Shown in pieces: positions 26,568 to 34,968 of a stretch of 64,000 bases of DNA; the first letter of the stretch is position 1; every line of letters starts with the position of its first letter. The DNA comes from Thermogemmatispora sp042408965. Lineage in GTDB: Bacteria > Chloroflexota > Ktedonobacteria > Ktedonobacterales > Ktedonobacteraceae. The stretch covers positions 1 to 64,000 of the forward strand of contig JBHOQN010000170.1 of the NCBI GenBank assembly GCA_042408965.1, read 5' to 3'. The position numbers and the translations under genes were made by a program. A model generated the notes under the pieces. That model saw only the letters and a list, made by a program, of their open reading frames with translations. It had not been told where the DNA came from and searched no databases.

Positions 26568-27013
26568 GCTTGATCTCGCAGATACTTACGATCCTGGACT
26601 GGGTGATCATCGCAAGCGCCATGGCAGCCATTGTCTGGCTCATCACGCAGCCATACGTGCGAGGCTGGTCCCGCGCCGAACGTCGGGCTGCAGATCTGCT
26701 GCGCGATACACTCACTCCCGAGCAATTCCGCCAGCTCCTGTGGCATGGCTACCTGGAGGTCCCCAGCCCGACTGCACCGCAGCGCGTCTATCGCGTGCCA
26801 CGTGGCAAGGGCTTCGTGCAGGTGATCGAAAATGGACGGGCGATTATGCGTCTCTGCCTGCAGCCGGTCGAGAGCCTCCCCGATGCCGATATCGTCGTGC
26901 TGCATAAGCTGATGATCGAAGGGAACGAGGAGGTATACCTGCAGAAGGCCAATAAGTATCTCTGCAGCGATCTGGACGTATCCCGCGTTCACAGCGACAC
27001 AACACGACGATAG
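26564..27013 (+). CDS. Hypothetical membrane-anchored protein (149 aa)
   Basis: One N-terminal span (about 9-27, ILDWVIIASAMAAIVWLI) anchors a cytoplasmic domain of about 120 residues. LTPEQFRQLLWHGYLEVPSP and RVYRVPRGKGFVQVIENG resemble a conserved domain seen in Ktedonobacteria and some actinobacteria, in which a short regulatory motif is followed by a small beta-barrel. No enzymatic residues stand out. Coupled by overlap to the 81-aa gene upstream. Confidence 0.6.
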   Translation: MSLISQILTILDWVIIASAMAAIVWLITQPYVRGWSRAERRAADLLRDTLTPEQFRQLLWHGYLEVPSPTAPQRVYRVPRGKGFVQVIENGRAIMRLCLQPVESLPDADIVVLHKLMIEGNEEVYLQKANKYLCSDLDVSRVHSDTTRR

Positions 27014-27261
27014 ATGTCTGTTCGCACCGGTTTGTCCAATCTCACTGGCCTGGCCTGGTCCATCTCTGCCCTCTCCAGGGACGACGGAGCGCGCCCGTCC
27101 TGAGCAGGTGCTCCAGAACCAGACGACTGCTCGCATCGCCTGCGCGGGTCACTGGAGTGTGCTCCGCGTCTTGCTGGCAGGGAGCAGCCTCCCACGCTGC
27201 TCTTTCCTCACGACACGATAGTCATGCTCGCCCGGAAGGCTGCTCTGCTCTCTCCTTCAGG

Positions 27262-27281
27262 CCTGGCCGGGTCGGGCCAGG
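27262..27281. terminator. Hairpin in a convergent intergenic region
   Basis: CCTGGCC (27262-27268), 6-nt loop, GGCCAGG (27275-27281), between the convergent ends of the 26564 gene and the DUF3090 gene. No U-tract follows, so a terminator role is only positional. The rest of 27014-27299 holds nothing recognisable. Confidence 0.3.
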
Positions 27282-27299
27282 TACCTGGTGGGGCGCATC

Positions 27300-27911
27300 T
27301 CACTCCTCATCTTCATCGTCTTCATCTTCTTCGAGCATCTGGATAATCTTGTGATGTCCATTCTGCTTCTCGCATCTGTGCATGCCTCCCTCTATCGGCT
27401 GATGACAGAAGGGACAGACGGGTCGGCCCGCTGCGATCACTCGCATGATGGTCGTCGTCAGGGCCTGGGCCTGGCCATGCGTGCAGTAGAGCGAGAGGGC
27501 CTGGTCTTCACGAAGACGGCCCTGTAGCTCCTGACCGGCCTCCATGACGATCTCCAGAGGCACGGCCAGCAGGAGAATCAGTGCACGGCGGCCATCGTAG
27601 CTGAGCTTCAACCGGGCTACCTGGAACTCCTCGTCAGGCACTGATGGAAAGTCGGCTGGCATGCTCACCAGGCCTTCTTCTTCCTCCTGCTCCATCCCAG
27701 GAGCGCGTGCCTCTACGTGCAGAATCCTGCCCTGCGTCACGCGCGCGAGTAAACGATCAAGCGCCAGGGCCAGCTCGTTGAGCTGCACTTTCTCTATCCA
27801 CATGACGGCGCTGCCGCTCCCGCTGCGGGCGAAGAGGCGAAAGCGCCGCTCTCCTGGCGGGCCAACAGCATCTGCCCCCAGCAGTTCAACCAGGCCTAAA
27901 TCTTTGCTCAT
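27300..27911 (-). CDS. DUF3090-family protein (203 aa)
   Basis: RRFRLFARSGSGSAVMWIEKVQLNELALALDRLL is the family opening. A C-terminal zinc-ribbon pair, CPFCHQPIEGGMHRC, follows, then an acidic tail (EEDEDDEDEE) encoded by a GAA/GAT-rich run. Function is undefined; in actinobacteria it neighbours an HPr-kinase-like SCO1664 family and a histidine phosphatase, neither of which is here. GGAGG precedes the ATG at 27911; the frame is open 29 codons further without support. Confidence 0.75.
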   Translation of the reverse strand: MSKDLGLVELLGADAVGPPGERRFRLFARSGSGSAVMWIEKVQLNELALALDRLLARVTQGRILHVEARAPGMEQEEEEGLVSMPADFPSVPDEEFQVARLKLSYDGRRALILLLAVPLEIVMEAGQELQGRLREDQALSLYCTHGQAQALTTTIMRVIAAGRPVCPFCHQPIEGGMHRCEKQNGHHKIIQMLEEDEDDEDEE

Positions 27912-28083
27912 CGGACCTCCTCTTTTCCTGATCTGTGCCGTGCGCCCTCCTGGACCCTGGTTTCTCTTACAGGAATCACAGGTGCCGCTCTCGTGCATTG
28001 AAGCGCACTGTGCAGCCCTCCCTCCGGCATGGCAGCTTATCCTGGCTATTCTATGCTCCTCCCACCCGCGCTACCTCGCGCCA

Positions 28084-29085
28084 TCAGTAGCCGCGCTGGG
28101 GATCATAGCGATTCCGCAGCGGCTCACCGCGGCGATAGCGGCGCAGATTGGCGGCGAAGAGCGCCGCCAGGCGTGCGCCATAGTGCACACTCTCTCCCGA
28201 AATGTGGGGCGTCAGAATCACATTGGGCAGGGTATACAAGGGACTGTCCTGTGGCAACGGTTCTACCTCTGTCACGTCTAGCCCAGCTCCTGCGATCCAC
28301 CCTTCGCGCAAGGCTCGAATCAAGGCCTGCTCGTCAACAACGCGGCCGCGGGCCACATTGACCAGATAGGCGCTGCGGCGCATGGCGCGCAGCTCCTCCT
28401 CCCCGATCAGATGCTCTGTCTCGGGGGTCAGCGGCACTGCCAGCACCACGTAATCGCAGTGTGGGAGCATCTCTCGCAGCTGGTCGATGGAGTAGTAATG
28501 ATCGACCTCCTGATCGTACTCGCCGGGTCGGACGGAGCGCCGGACGCCCAGGACGCGCATATTGAAGGCCCGCCCCAGGCGGGCGATGTAGCGGCCGATG
28601 CTCCCTACCCCCACGATGCCGAGCGTCTGGCCAGCCAGCTCGAGCGTCCTGAGGTGATACCAGCTCGTGTTGCCCCAGACATGACGATCCTGCAGACGCA
28701 CCAGATCTGGCCAGGAGCGATTGAACATGATCATGCTGCCAAAAACATACTCGCCGATGGTGGAGACGTGGACTCCGGAGGCCGTTGTGATGATGACATC
28801 GCTGCGGGGATCAAGCAGGCCGGTTGCGTGTAGACCATCTACTCCGGCGCCGGCAAACTGTAGCCAGCGCAGGTGCGGCGCCAGCTCGCGGATGTTCTCG
28901 GGTAGCCTGAAGCCACAGATGATTTCGGCATGCTCCAGATGAGCGAGCATCTCTTCTTCGCGCGTCGCCAGCACGACCTCGCTCTCTGCAGCAGCGCGAA
29001 TCTCATCGAGGGCTTCAGCGCTGAAAGGGAAGGTACAGAGGACTTTGAGATTCTGAATTTCACTCACGGCCAGACTCTCCTTCAC
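28084..29085 (-). CDS. D-2-hydroxyacid dehydrogenase, NAD(P)-dependent (333 aa)
   Basis: The Rossmann motif GIVGVGSIGRYIA lies near residue 150. Catalytic residues of the family are visible: Arg in VNVARGRVVDE, Glu in DVTEVEPLP, and His in LTPHISGES. The family reduces 2-keto acids to D-hydroxyacids; members include phosphoglycerate, glyoxylate and 2-ketopantoate-like reductases. The exact substrate is not clear, and the short N-terminal domain argues against SerA with an ACT domain. It stands alone. Confidence 0.85.
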   Translation of the reverse strand: MKESLAVSEIQNLKVLCTFPFSAEALDEIRAAAESEVVLATREEEMLAHLEHAEIICGFRLPENIRELAPHLRWLQFAGAGVDGLHATGLLDPRSDVIITTASGVHVSTIGEYVFGSMIMFNRSWPDLVRLQDRHVWGNTSWYHLRTLELAGQTLGIVGVGSIGRYIARLGRAFNMRVLGVRRSVRPGEYDQEVDHYYSIDQLREMLPHCDYVVLAVPLTPETEHLIGEEELRAMRRSAYLVNVARGRVVDEQALIRALREGWIAGAGLDVTEVEPLPQDSPLYTLPNVILTPHISGESVHYGARLAALFAANLRRYRRGEPLRNRYDPQRGY

Positions 29086-29510
29086 AAGTTCAAGTGAGTA
29101 GACGCCCCGGTAGATGCAGAGCCGCTAGCGCTGGCTTCTCTGCTCTCACTCAGTCTATACGAATTCGCGCTCCCCTGGCAAGCCAGAAAGAAGGGGAGAG
29201 ATATGCCTGGCTGCTCGGTGCCATCACCTCTCACTCGATTATACAACCGGGAGGTCGCTGCTATTGCAGTCTGGCTCACAGGCGTTGCGACTCCCCTGAC
29301 CGCCACGCGAAAGAGCGCGGCCTGCGGCCAGCAGACCACAGGCTAACCCAGGCGAGCTGATCAGGCCAGAGACAGAGGAAAGGGGAGGGAGCAGAGCAGG
29401 GTCGCCGGGCAGCAGTCTCTACAGGCCGGCAGAGCAAGCATCTCATCTGATGTGGTACGCGCGGACCGCACCTGTCTCCCACCACGCGGCACAGGGCCCG
29501 CCGAAGCAGA
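29086..29510. other. Intergenic region with possible promoter for the dehydrogenase
   Basis: The 425 bases hold a minus-strand TATAAT at 29243-29238 with a weak -35, suitable for the dehydrogenase with a leader of about 150 nt. The rest shows GC-rich sequence with no ORF of support, RNA gene or repeat that I can see. Confidence 0.35.
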
Positions 29511-30200
29511 CTAGAGGCCGAGCAGGACCAGTGCGCCGACGGCCAGGGCGCTGCTGACGAGGGAGCCGAGCACGACCTGGACCGGCGTATGGCGCCCCAG
29601 GACCACACGAGACCAACAGACCAGCAGGAGCAGGAGAAAACTCGGCAGACACACAACTCCGTAGAGACCGGTCAGCATGGTAGCAGCACCAGCCAGTGTG
29701 GCGGCATGAACACTGATCTTCCACCAGAGGGTCACGACCAGGAAGATGACTCCGCTCACCAGGGTCGTCGCCAGGACCAGCTCGAGCGTGCGTGGCCCGC
29801 GCAGCAGCGAGAGCAGCAGCAGGCCACTGGCAGAAGAGACCACGCTGATCAGAAACGGATGCCAGCGTTCGGCACGGCGGCTCACATCCATATCAGTGAG
29901 CAGGCCGGCGCGTACACTGATCACCACGTAGAGCAGCGGCCCGGCGCTCACAAAGAGGAGCGTCAGCAGGGCAAAGCTGAGCGCCAGGAGGGGCGAGGTC
30001 GCATGATAGAAGGCAACCAGGAGGACAAAGGGCACCGATACGCAGGCCGGCGAGAGCAGGAGCGAGACCAGACGTGCAAAGCGTAGATGATGAGCCTCCA
30101 GATGCGGTGGCGGCCCCTGTGGCTCATGCACATTTCGCTGCTGGGGAGAGCGAACCTCAAGCGTCCCATCGCCAGCCTCGCGCATCAACTGATCAAGCAT
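29511..30200 (-). CDS. PAP2-superfamily membrane protein (229 aa)
   Basis: Six hydrophobic segments. The last part, KISVHAATLAGA, then SRVVLGRHTPVQVVLGSLVS, corresponds to the phosphatase motifs 2 and 3 of PAP2 (SGH and SRxxxxxHxxxD) in a degenerate form. An archaeal-type or undecaprenyl-phosphate phosphatase relationship is plausible. The Asp of motif 3 is missing, so activity is uncertain. AAGGA before the ATG at 30200 sets the start. It lies 45 bp downstream of the glycosyltransferase gene and probably acts with it on a lipid carrier or glycolipid. Confidence 0.65.
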   Translation of the reverse strand: MLDQLMREAGDGTLEVRSPQQRNVHEPQGPPPHLEAHHLRFARLVSLLLSPACVSVPFVLLVAFYHATSPLLALSFALLTLLFVSAGPLLYVVISVRAGLLTDMDVSRRAERWHPFLISVVSSASGLLLLSLLRGPRTLELVLATTLVSGVIFLVVTLWWKISVHAATLAGAATMLTGLYGVVCLPSFLLLLLVCWSRVVLGRHTPVQVVLGSLVSSALAVGALVLLGL

Positions 30201-30245
30201 GCTTCGTTCCTTCTCTTCTTCCAGAGGAGATCCTCTGCCAGGCAC

Positions 30246-31412
30246 TCAGGCCGCCAGAGGCAGATGGGTCTCGCGAATGACTTCCTGATAGCCACGCAGG
30301 AGCGACTCCATGGCCTCATGCCAGCTATGCTTGCTGGCTTCTAGCAAGGCGGCGCGGCGCATGCGCTCACGAAGCTGCTGATCATAGGCCAGACGCTCCA
30401 GCAGTGCGCGGTAGGCTGGCACACGCTCCTGCTCAGAGAGACCCTGCGGATCAAGCAGCAGTCCGCACTCGCCGTGCCTGACAAGATCGCACACACCCTC
30501 CGCGAGGAGGGCCACCACTGGCAGGCCCGAGGCCAGGGCCTCCAGCACCACCTGGCCGAAGGTTTCCGTCATCGAGGGGAAGGCGAAGACATCCGCCGAG
30601 GCATAGGCCTCGGCCAGAGCCTCCCCGCTCAGATACCCCGTAAAGGTCACGGGGAGACCACGGAGCGCCTGACGCAGCTCGCCCAGCGCTGGCCCCCCAC
30701 CAACCATCACAAGATGACAGCGCGTATGATCCATCTGACGATAGGCGCGAGCGAGCAGGTGAAGATTCTTCTCGCGCGACAGGCGTCCGACGTAGAGCAA
30801 GACGCACTTCTCCTCGGCCGCCCGCTCGCTGCCCAGCCAGGCCGAGCGCAGAGCGAGACGGCGCCGATCGGGACGGAAGAGCGCGCTCTCGACGCCGCGC
30901 GGCCAGATGCGCAGATGTGTGAAGCCCTGCTGACGCAGCATGGCAGCCGTCGAGGGCGAGGGACAGAAGGTCAGGGCGCACTGGCTATGGACCAGGCGAT
31001 TATAGCTCCACATCGGGCGAGTCAGGAAGGGAAAGCCGAAATGGTGGCAGTAGGCGGCCAGATTCGTATGGTAGGATGAGACCAGAGGCCGCCGCAGCAG
31101 GCGTGCGACGGCGACCCCGGCCGCACCCAGCACCACAGGGTCGACAACGTGTACAATATCGGGCTGAAACTCCCGCAGCCGCCTGATGAAGAGCGGGCGA
31201 AAGAAGTTCACCTTCAGCTCAGGATAGAAGGGCAGCGGTATGCCCGCCGTACCCACAATCTCGGCGCCCGCGTACTCGCGCATACCACAGTGCGGCCCAA
31301 GCAGCAGGGCACGGTGGCCACTGGCCTCCAGATGGCTCAGCAGCTTCGCCAGGGTGCGTGTCACGCCATCCAGCTTGGGCAGAAAGTTTTCGGTAATGAT
31401 CGCCACACGCAT
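30246..31412 (-). CDS. Glycosyltransferase family 4, mannosyltransferase-like (388 aa)
   Basis: N-terminal MRVAIITENFLPKLDGVTRT is the acceptor-domain opening of GT4 enzymes of the PimB/MgtA type, and the C-terminal nucleotide-sugar domain has LLYVGRLSREKNLHLLA and FPSMTETFGQVVLEALASGLPVV with the conserved E-x7-E. It is probably a GDP-mannose-dependent alpha-mannosyltransferase acting on a lipid acceptor at the membrane face. GGAGGAAACC precedes the ATG at 31412. It is followed by a PAP2 gene in the same unit. Confidence 0.85.
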   Translation of the reverse strand: MRVAIITENFLPKLDGVTRTLAKLLSHLEASGHRALLLGPHCGMREYAGAEIVGTAGIPLPFYPELKVNFFRPLFIRRLREFQPDIVHVVDPVVLGAAGVAVARLLRRPLVSSYHTNLAAYCHHFGFPFLTRPMWSYNRLVHSQCALTFCPSPSTAAMLRQQGFTHLRIWPRGVESALFRPDRRRLALRSAWLGSERAAEEKCVLLYVGRLSREKNLHLLARAYRQMDHTRCHLVMVGGGPALGELRQALRGLPVTFTGYLSGEALAEAYASADVFAFPSMTETFGQVVLEALASGLPVVALLAEGVCDLVRHGECGLLLDPQGLSEQERVPAYRALLERLAYDQQLRERMRRAALLEASKHSWHEAMESLLRGYQEVIRETHLPLAA

Positions 31413-31665
31413 GGTTTCCTCCGGCCGCAGGCGGCCCCATTCATTGCGTGCTCTCTCCAGAGTCATTCTCACTCTGAATCATCGCCCAGAAGCATTAGCG
31501 GCGTGTAAAATTCAGTCTAAATCTTCGTTAAAAAGTGCAACATCCGGAGCAAGCTGACCGTTCAGCAGTTGGAAAACAGCGCTCTATGCGTTAGAATAGT
31601 CTTACCAGAAAGAGAAGGAGCAGGCTGCCGAGATTGGAGTCAGAGGAGAGGAGAAGAGAGAGCCT

Positions 31666-32322
31666 ATGGAGACGATTCGTCTGCTGCTCTGCGAGGATCA
31701 GACCTTAATGCGCCAGGGGCTACGCACGATTCTAGATCTGGAGCCGGGGCTGCAGGTGGTCGGGGAGGCCGCCAACGGTGAAGAGGCGGTCAGGCGCTAC
31801 AAAGAGCTGCAGGAGCAGGGACAGAGACCCGACATTGTGCTCATGGATATTCAGATGCCCATCATGAGTGGAGTGGAGGCAACCGCGGCCATCATCAACC
31901 TGGAGCCAGAAGCGCGTGTCATCGTGCTCACCACCTTCGATTACGATGAGTACGTATTCGAGGCCATCAAGGCAGGGGCTGCGGGCTACCTCTTAAAGGA
32001 TACGCCGGCCGAGGAACTGGCCGCCACCATCCGCCGTGTGCACCAGGGTGAACCCTTCATCCAGCCGCGCCTCGCCAGCAAGCTTTTGATCAACTTTGGG
32101 CGCGGTCAACAGAGCCTGGCAGGCGAGCATGAGGAGCTGAGCGCACGCGAGATCGAGGTGCTGAAGCTGCTCGCCACCGGGGCCAGCAATCGCGAGATCG
32201 CTCGCCACCTCGTGCTCTCCGAGGGGACCGTCAAAAACCACGTCTCCAATATTCTGAGCAAGCTCCACGCCGAGAATCGAACACAGGCCGCCAACAAGGC
32301 CCGCGAACGAAAACTGATCTGA
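31666..32322 (+). CDS. NarL/FixJ-family response regulator (218 aa)
   Basis: A receiver domain with acidic pocket ED (CEDQTLM), phosphoacceptor Asp in IVLMDIQMP, and Lys in YLLKD, then a LuxR-type HTH in LSAREIEVLKLLATGASNREIARHL with KNHVSNILSKLH. It is a DNA-binding response regulator activated by phosphorylation. No histidine kinase gene is adjacent, so it is an orphan here. AGAGGAG lies upstream of ATG 31666. The stop lies inside a CTGAT pentanucleotide repeat. Confidence 0.9.
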   Translation: METIRLLLCEDQTLMRQGLRTILDLEPGLQVVGEAANGEEAVRRYKELQEQGQRPDIVLMDIQMPIMSGVEATAAIINLEPEARVIVLTTFDYDEYVFEAIKAGAAGYLLKDTPAEELAATIRRVHQGEPFIQPRLASKLLINFGRGQQSLAGEHEELSAREIEVLKLLATGASNREIARHLVLSEGTVKNHVSNILSKLHAENRTQAANKARERKLI

Positions 32323-32338
32323 TCTGATCTGATCTGAT
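32314..32338. repeat. Pentanucleotide repeat CTGAT x 5 across a stop codon
   Basis: Five copies of CTGAT run over the TGA of the response regulator gene (32320-32322). They also make a run of GATC sites. Loss or gain of one unit would extend or alter the C-terminus only when the change is outside the first two copies. Confidence 0.85.
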
Positions 32339-32539
32339 CGCAAAAGAACCACATCCATGCAAACTCACAGATGCGCTACAATAGAGCAGGAGAGGTGCAG
32401 ACGTGCGTCGTACCCAGCAAGGCTCAGTAGAAATACGCAGGTTGCACACCGTGCTACTCAGCAGCCCTGCAAACAGCGTGCAACGAGTGCATTCGAGGTA
32501 GAGACGACAGCAGGCGCATCAAGTAGAGCTGCGACCGCG

Positions 32540-32588
32540 TTGCACAGACAGTCAGCCGTATGCTATAATCCTCACGGTATGATATAAT
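32540..32588 (+). promoter_or_regulatory. atp operon promoters P1 and P2
   Basis: P1: TTGCAC (32540-32545), 18 bp, TATAAT (32564-32569) with TG at 32561-32562, an extended -10. P2: a second TATAAT at 32583-32588, whose start site would fall at or near the atpZ ATG (32595), so a leaderless message is possible from P2. The rest of 32323-32594 shows no ORF. Confidence 0.65.
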
Positions 32589-32594
32589 CGTCAA

Positions 32595-32840
32595 ATGAGT
32601 GGGACAAAAAGGATGAGTAAGAAGCCTCCCCCCACCGTCTGGGAAAGCCTGGGGTCAGTGGGAGGATTGGGGGTTACGATCGCGGTTCCCATCGCCGTAT
32701 TTGCCATCCTGGGCCACTACCTGGATGGGATAACGCATACCGCACCGTTGTTTGTACTTCTCGGGCTGCTGCTTGGCCTGATTTCAGGAATATACGGCGC
32801 GTACCGTTTATTTAAGAACTTCTTCTCAGGTGTCAAATAG
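32595..32840 (+). CDS. atpZ: AtpZ/AtpI-family protein (81 aa)
   Basis: Two membrane segments (about 25-42 and 52-68) in the pattern of the F0F1 assembly protein AtpZ/I (PF09527), with GHYLDG between. Relatives help c-ring assembly or Mg2+/Ca2+ handling. No RBS stands before ATG 32595. An internal ATG at 32613 is preceded by AAAAAGG directly, which is too close. The first start fits the -10 spacing of P2. First gene of the ATP synthase operon. Confidence 0.8.
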   Translation: MSGTKRMSKKPPPTVWESLGSVGGLGVTIAVPIAVFAILGHYLDGITHTAPLFVLLGLLLGLISGIYGAYRLFKNFFSGVK

Positions 32841-32898
32841 ACGGAGTCGACGTTGACAGACCGGGCCACGCAGAGCACGATGCAGATGGAGGATATGA

Positions 32899-33837
32899 GT
32901 GCTCTGGAAATTTCCTGAAGTATCCCTGGCACCAGAAGTCATATGGAATCCAGGCGGGATCTTTCCGATCAGCAATACATTGCTCTGTACCTGGATCACC
33001 ATTCTTGCTCTGGTTGCCTTTTTCTACTTTGGCACACGCAACGCCACACTGATCCCTTCCGGATTTCAGAATGTTGTCGAGTGGATCATCGAGTTCTTGC
33101 AGAACCTGGTGAACGGCGTCGTCGGCACACGCAAGGATAAGGCCCGGCGCTTCTTTCCCTGGGTCGCGTCCTTTTTCATCTTTATTCTGTTCGCTAACCT
33201 GATGGACGTTCTGCCGGGGGTTGACACCATCGGCAACCTGAAGGGGGATGAGATCCAGCATGTACACTCAAGCTGCCAGCCGGTCCTTGGCTTCCTGCCG
33301 GCCTGCCAGCCGCTCTCGCTGGGACCCATCCATTTCCTGTTCGGTGACATCTCAAACCTGATCACTCCCTGGTTCCGCCCGCCAACGACCGATCTGAACC
33401 TGACGGTGGTTATGGCCTTGCTCTCGGTGGGGGCAACGCAGTTTTTCGGCTTCTACCATCTGGGGGCCAGAGAGCATCTCTCAAAATACTTCAATTTCAG
33501 AGCGCTACGTAAAGGCCCTATGGGGGCGATCGACCTTATCGTGGGACTGCTGGAGATTGTCTCCGAGACGGCGCGCATCGTCTCTTTCTCCTTCCGTCTC
33601 TTCGGCAACATCTTTGCTGGTAGCCTGGTGCTGGCAGCCTTCGCCTTCATCCTGCCCTTCGTGGCGACGATCATCTTCATCCCGTTCGAGATCTTCGTCG
33701 CGGTGATGCAGGCGCTGATCTTCTCGCTGCTGACCCTGGTCTTTATGGAGATCAGCACCACCAGCCACGAGGCGCATGAGGAGCACCTTGTCGAGGAGGA
33801 GCAGAAGGTACTACAGGGGGAGAAGACCGCCGCGTAG
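32899..33837 (+). CDS. atpB: ATP synthase subunit a (312 aa)
   Basis: The membrane proton channel half of F0. The hallmark FRLFGNIFAG carries the essential Arg that faces the c-ring Glu, and five or six hydrophobic segments are present. The length is longer than E. coli subunit a because of a loop of about 45 residues (about 105-150, with CQPVLGFLPACQP containing two Cys). The GTG start at 32899 has GGAGGAT at proper distance. The gap to atpE (207 nt) holds a hairpin. Confidence 0.93.
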   Translation: MLWKFPEVSLAPEVIWNPGGIFPISNTLLCTWITILALVAFFYFGTRNATLIPSGFQNVVEWIIEFLQNLVNGVVGTRKDKARRFFPWVASFFIFILFANLMDVLPGVDTIGNLKGDEIQHVHSSCQPVLGFLPACQPLSLGPIHFLFGDISNLITPWFRPPTTDLNLTVVMALLSVGATQFFGFYHLGAREHLSKYFNFRALRKGPMGAIDLIVGLLEIVSETARIVSFSFRLFGNIFAGSLVLAAFAFILPFVATIIFIPFEIFVAVMQALIFSLLTLVFMEISTTSHEAHEEHLVEEEQKVLQGEKTAA

Positions 33838-33860
33838 TGCCATCACCTCGTACAGCCGGG

Positions 33861-33882
33861 ACCTCCCCGTGCCGGGGGAGGT
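33861..33882 (+). promoter_or_regulatory. Intra-operon hairpin between atpB and atpE
   Basis: ACCTCCCC (33861-33868), 6-nt loop, GGGGAGGT (33875-33882), then TCTCTTGT. It is strong but lacks a full U-tract, so it may be a partial terminator or RNA-stability element for the atpE message. Confidence 0.5.
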
Positions 33883-34044
33883 TCTCTTGTGCAAATTGTC
33901 CGCTTGCCTGCTATTGCAACGGACGTGCGATGTTTGTTTGTGTTTGCTACTCGCAGATCATCTACCCTGCGATTGCATACATTCTTCAATCAACCAAACA
34001 CAACGTGAAAAGAACGCTTTGTCCTTAAAGGAGGATTTTCAAAC

Positions 34045-34260
34045 ATGCAGCAACTCGCAGTCGCACTTGCCATTGGTCTGGGTGCTATCGGTCCGGGTCT
34101 GGGTATCGGCATCGCCGCCGGCCAGGCTGCTTCCGCCATCGGACGCAACCCCGAAGCTGAGCCGCAGATCCGTATCAATATGATCCTGGGCCTGGTCTTC
34201 GCCGAAGCCATCGCCATCTACGCGCTGGTCATCGCCATTCTGCTGCAGTTCGTCAAGTAA
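34045..34260 (+). CDS. atpE: ATP synthase subunit c (71 aa)
   Basis: Hairpin of two membrane helices. The glycine-rich first helix (GLGAIGPGLGIGIAAGQA), polar loop GRNPEAEPQ, and ion-binding Glu54 in VFAEAIAIYALV are clear. There is no sodium-type Gln/Ser pattern that I recognise, so protons are the likely coupling ion. A good RBS AAAGGAGG precedes the ATG. Multiple copies form the rotor ring. Confidence 0.95.
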   Translation: MQQLAVALAIGLGAIGPGLGIGIAAGQAASAIGRNPEAEPQIRINMILGLVFAEAIAIYALVIAILLQFVK

Positions 34261-34440
34261 GAGCCTGTCTTCACTGCAGGGCGACAGCTTTGGCAGGCCT
34301 GGCCGCTCGTCGGGCGTGGCTCGGGGTCCGTCTGGGCCTGGCTGCGTCCCCCATGGAGCTGCTGAAGCTGTCCCCACCAGGCCAGAAGAGCAGAGTGGAG
34401 CAGAGCAGATGACCTCGACGAATGAAAGGAGGGGGTCGGC

Positions 34441-34968
34441 GTGACATTGATTCTTGCGGCAAGCCCGCTTGAGGGCCTGGGTATCAATACCTTTGCCTTC
34501 CTATCACAGCTTGTCAGCTTTATCATCGTCCTCATTCTCCTGCGCAAGTGGGCGCTCCCCGTGGTTCAGGGCATGCTTGACCGGCGGGCAGCTATCATTC
34601 GCGAAGGAATTGAGAACGCTGAGCGCGCCCGCGAGGAGTTGAAGCAGGCGACCGCGCGCGCCGAGCAGGTGCTGGCGGAGGCGCGGCGCGAGGCTCAGGA
34701 GACCATCGCCAACGCGCAACGCGCCGCTGAGCGTGAGGCCCGGCGCATCGAAGAAGAGGCCCTGGCGCGTGCTCGTCAGATCGAACAGCAGCAGGTTGAG
34801 CGCATCCGTCAGGAGGCTGCTCGCGCACGTGCCGAGCTGAGCCGTCTGGTGGTGAATCTCTCCATTGCAGCCGCCTCGAAGGTGATCAGTAAATCGGTCG
34901 ATAGCGTTGATAACCGCCGCCTGGTTGAGGAGTTCGTCAGTACAAGCCAGGCCACGAAGGGACAGTAA
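34441..34968 (+). CDS. atpF: ATP synthase subunit b (175 aa)
   Basis: One N-terminal span (NTFAFLSQLVSFIIVLILLRKW) and a long charged helical stalk (about 50-150) rich in Arg, Glu and Ala, as in the peripheral stator. The start is GTG 34441 with AAAGGAGGGGG. Stop and atpH start overlap by one base (TAATG). Confidence 0.92.
   Translation: MTLILAASPLEGLGINTFAFLSQLVSFIIVLILLRKWALPVVQGMLDRRAAIIREGIENAERAREELKQATARAEQVLAEARREAQETIANAQRAAEREARRIEEEALARARQIEQQQVERIRQEAARARAELSRLVVNLSIAAASKVISKSVDSVDNRRLVEEFVSTSQATKGQ

Noticed and set aside
29511..31412. Complete cell-envelope polysaccharide cluster
   Set aside because: Only one glycosyltransferase and one PAP2 gene are present; there is no polymerase, flippase or sugar-nucleotide gene.
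32314..32338. GATC cluster as a Dam-regulated switch
   Set aside because: GATC arises from the CTGAT repeat; no methylase gene or promoter overlap is visible.
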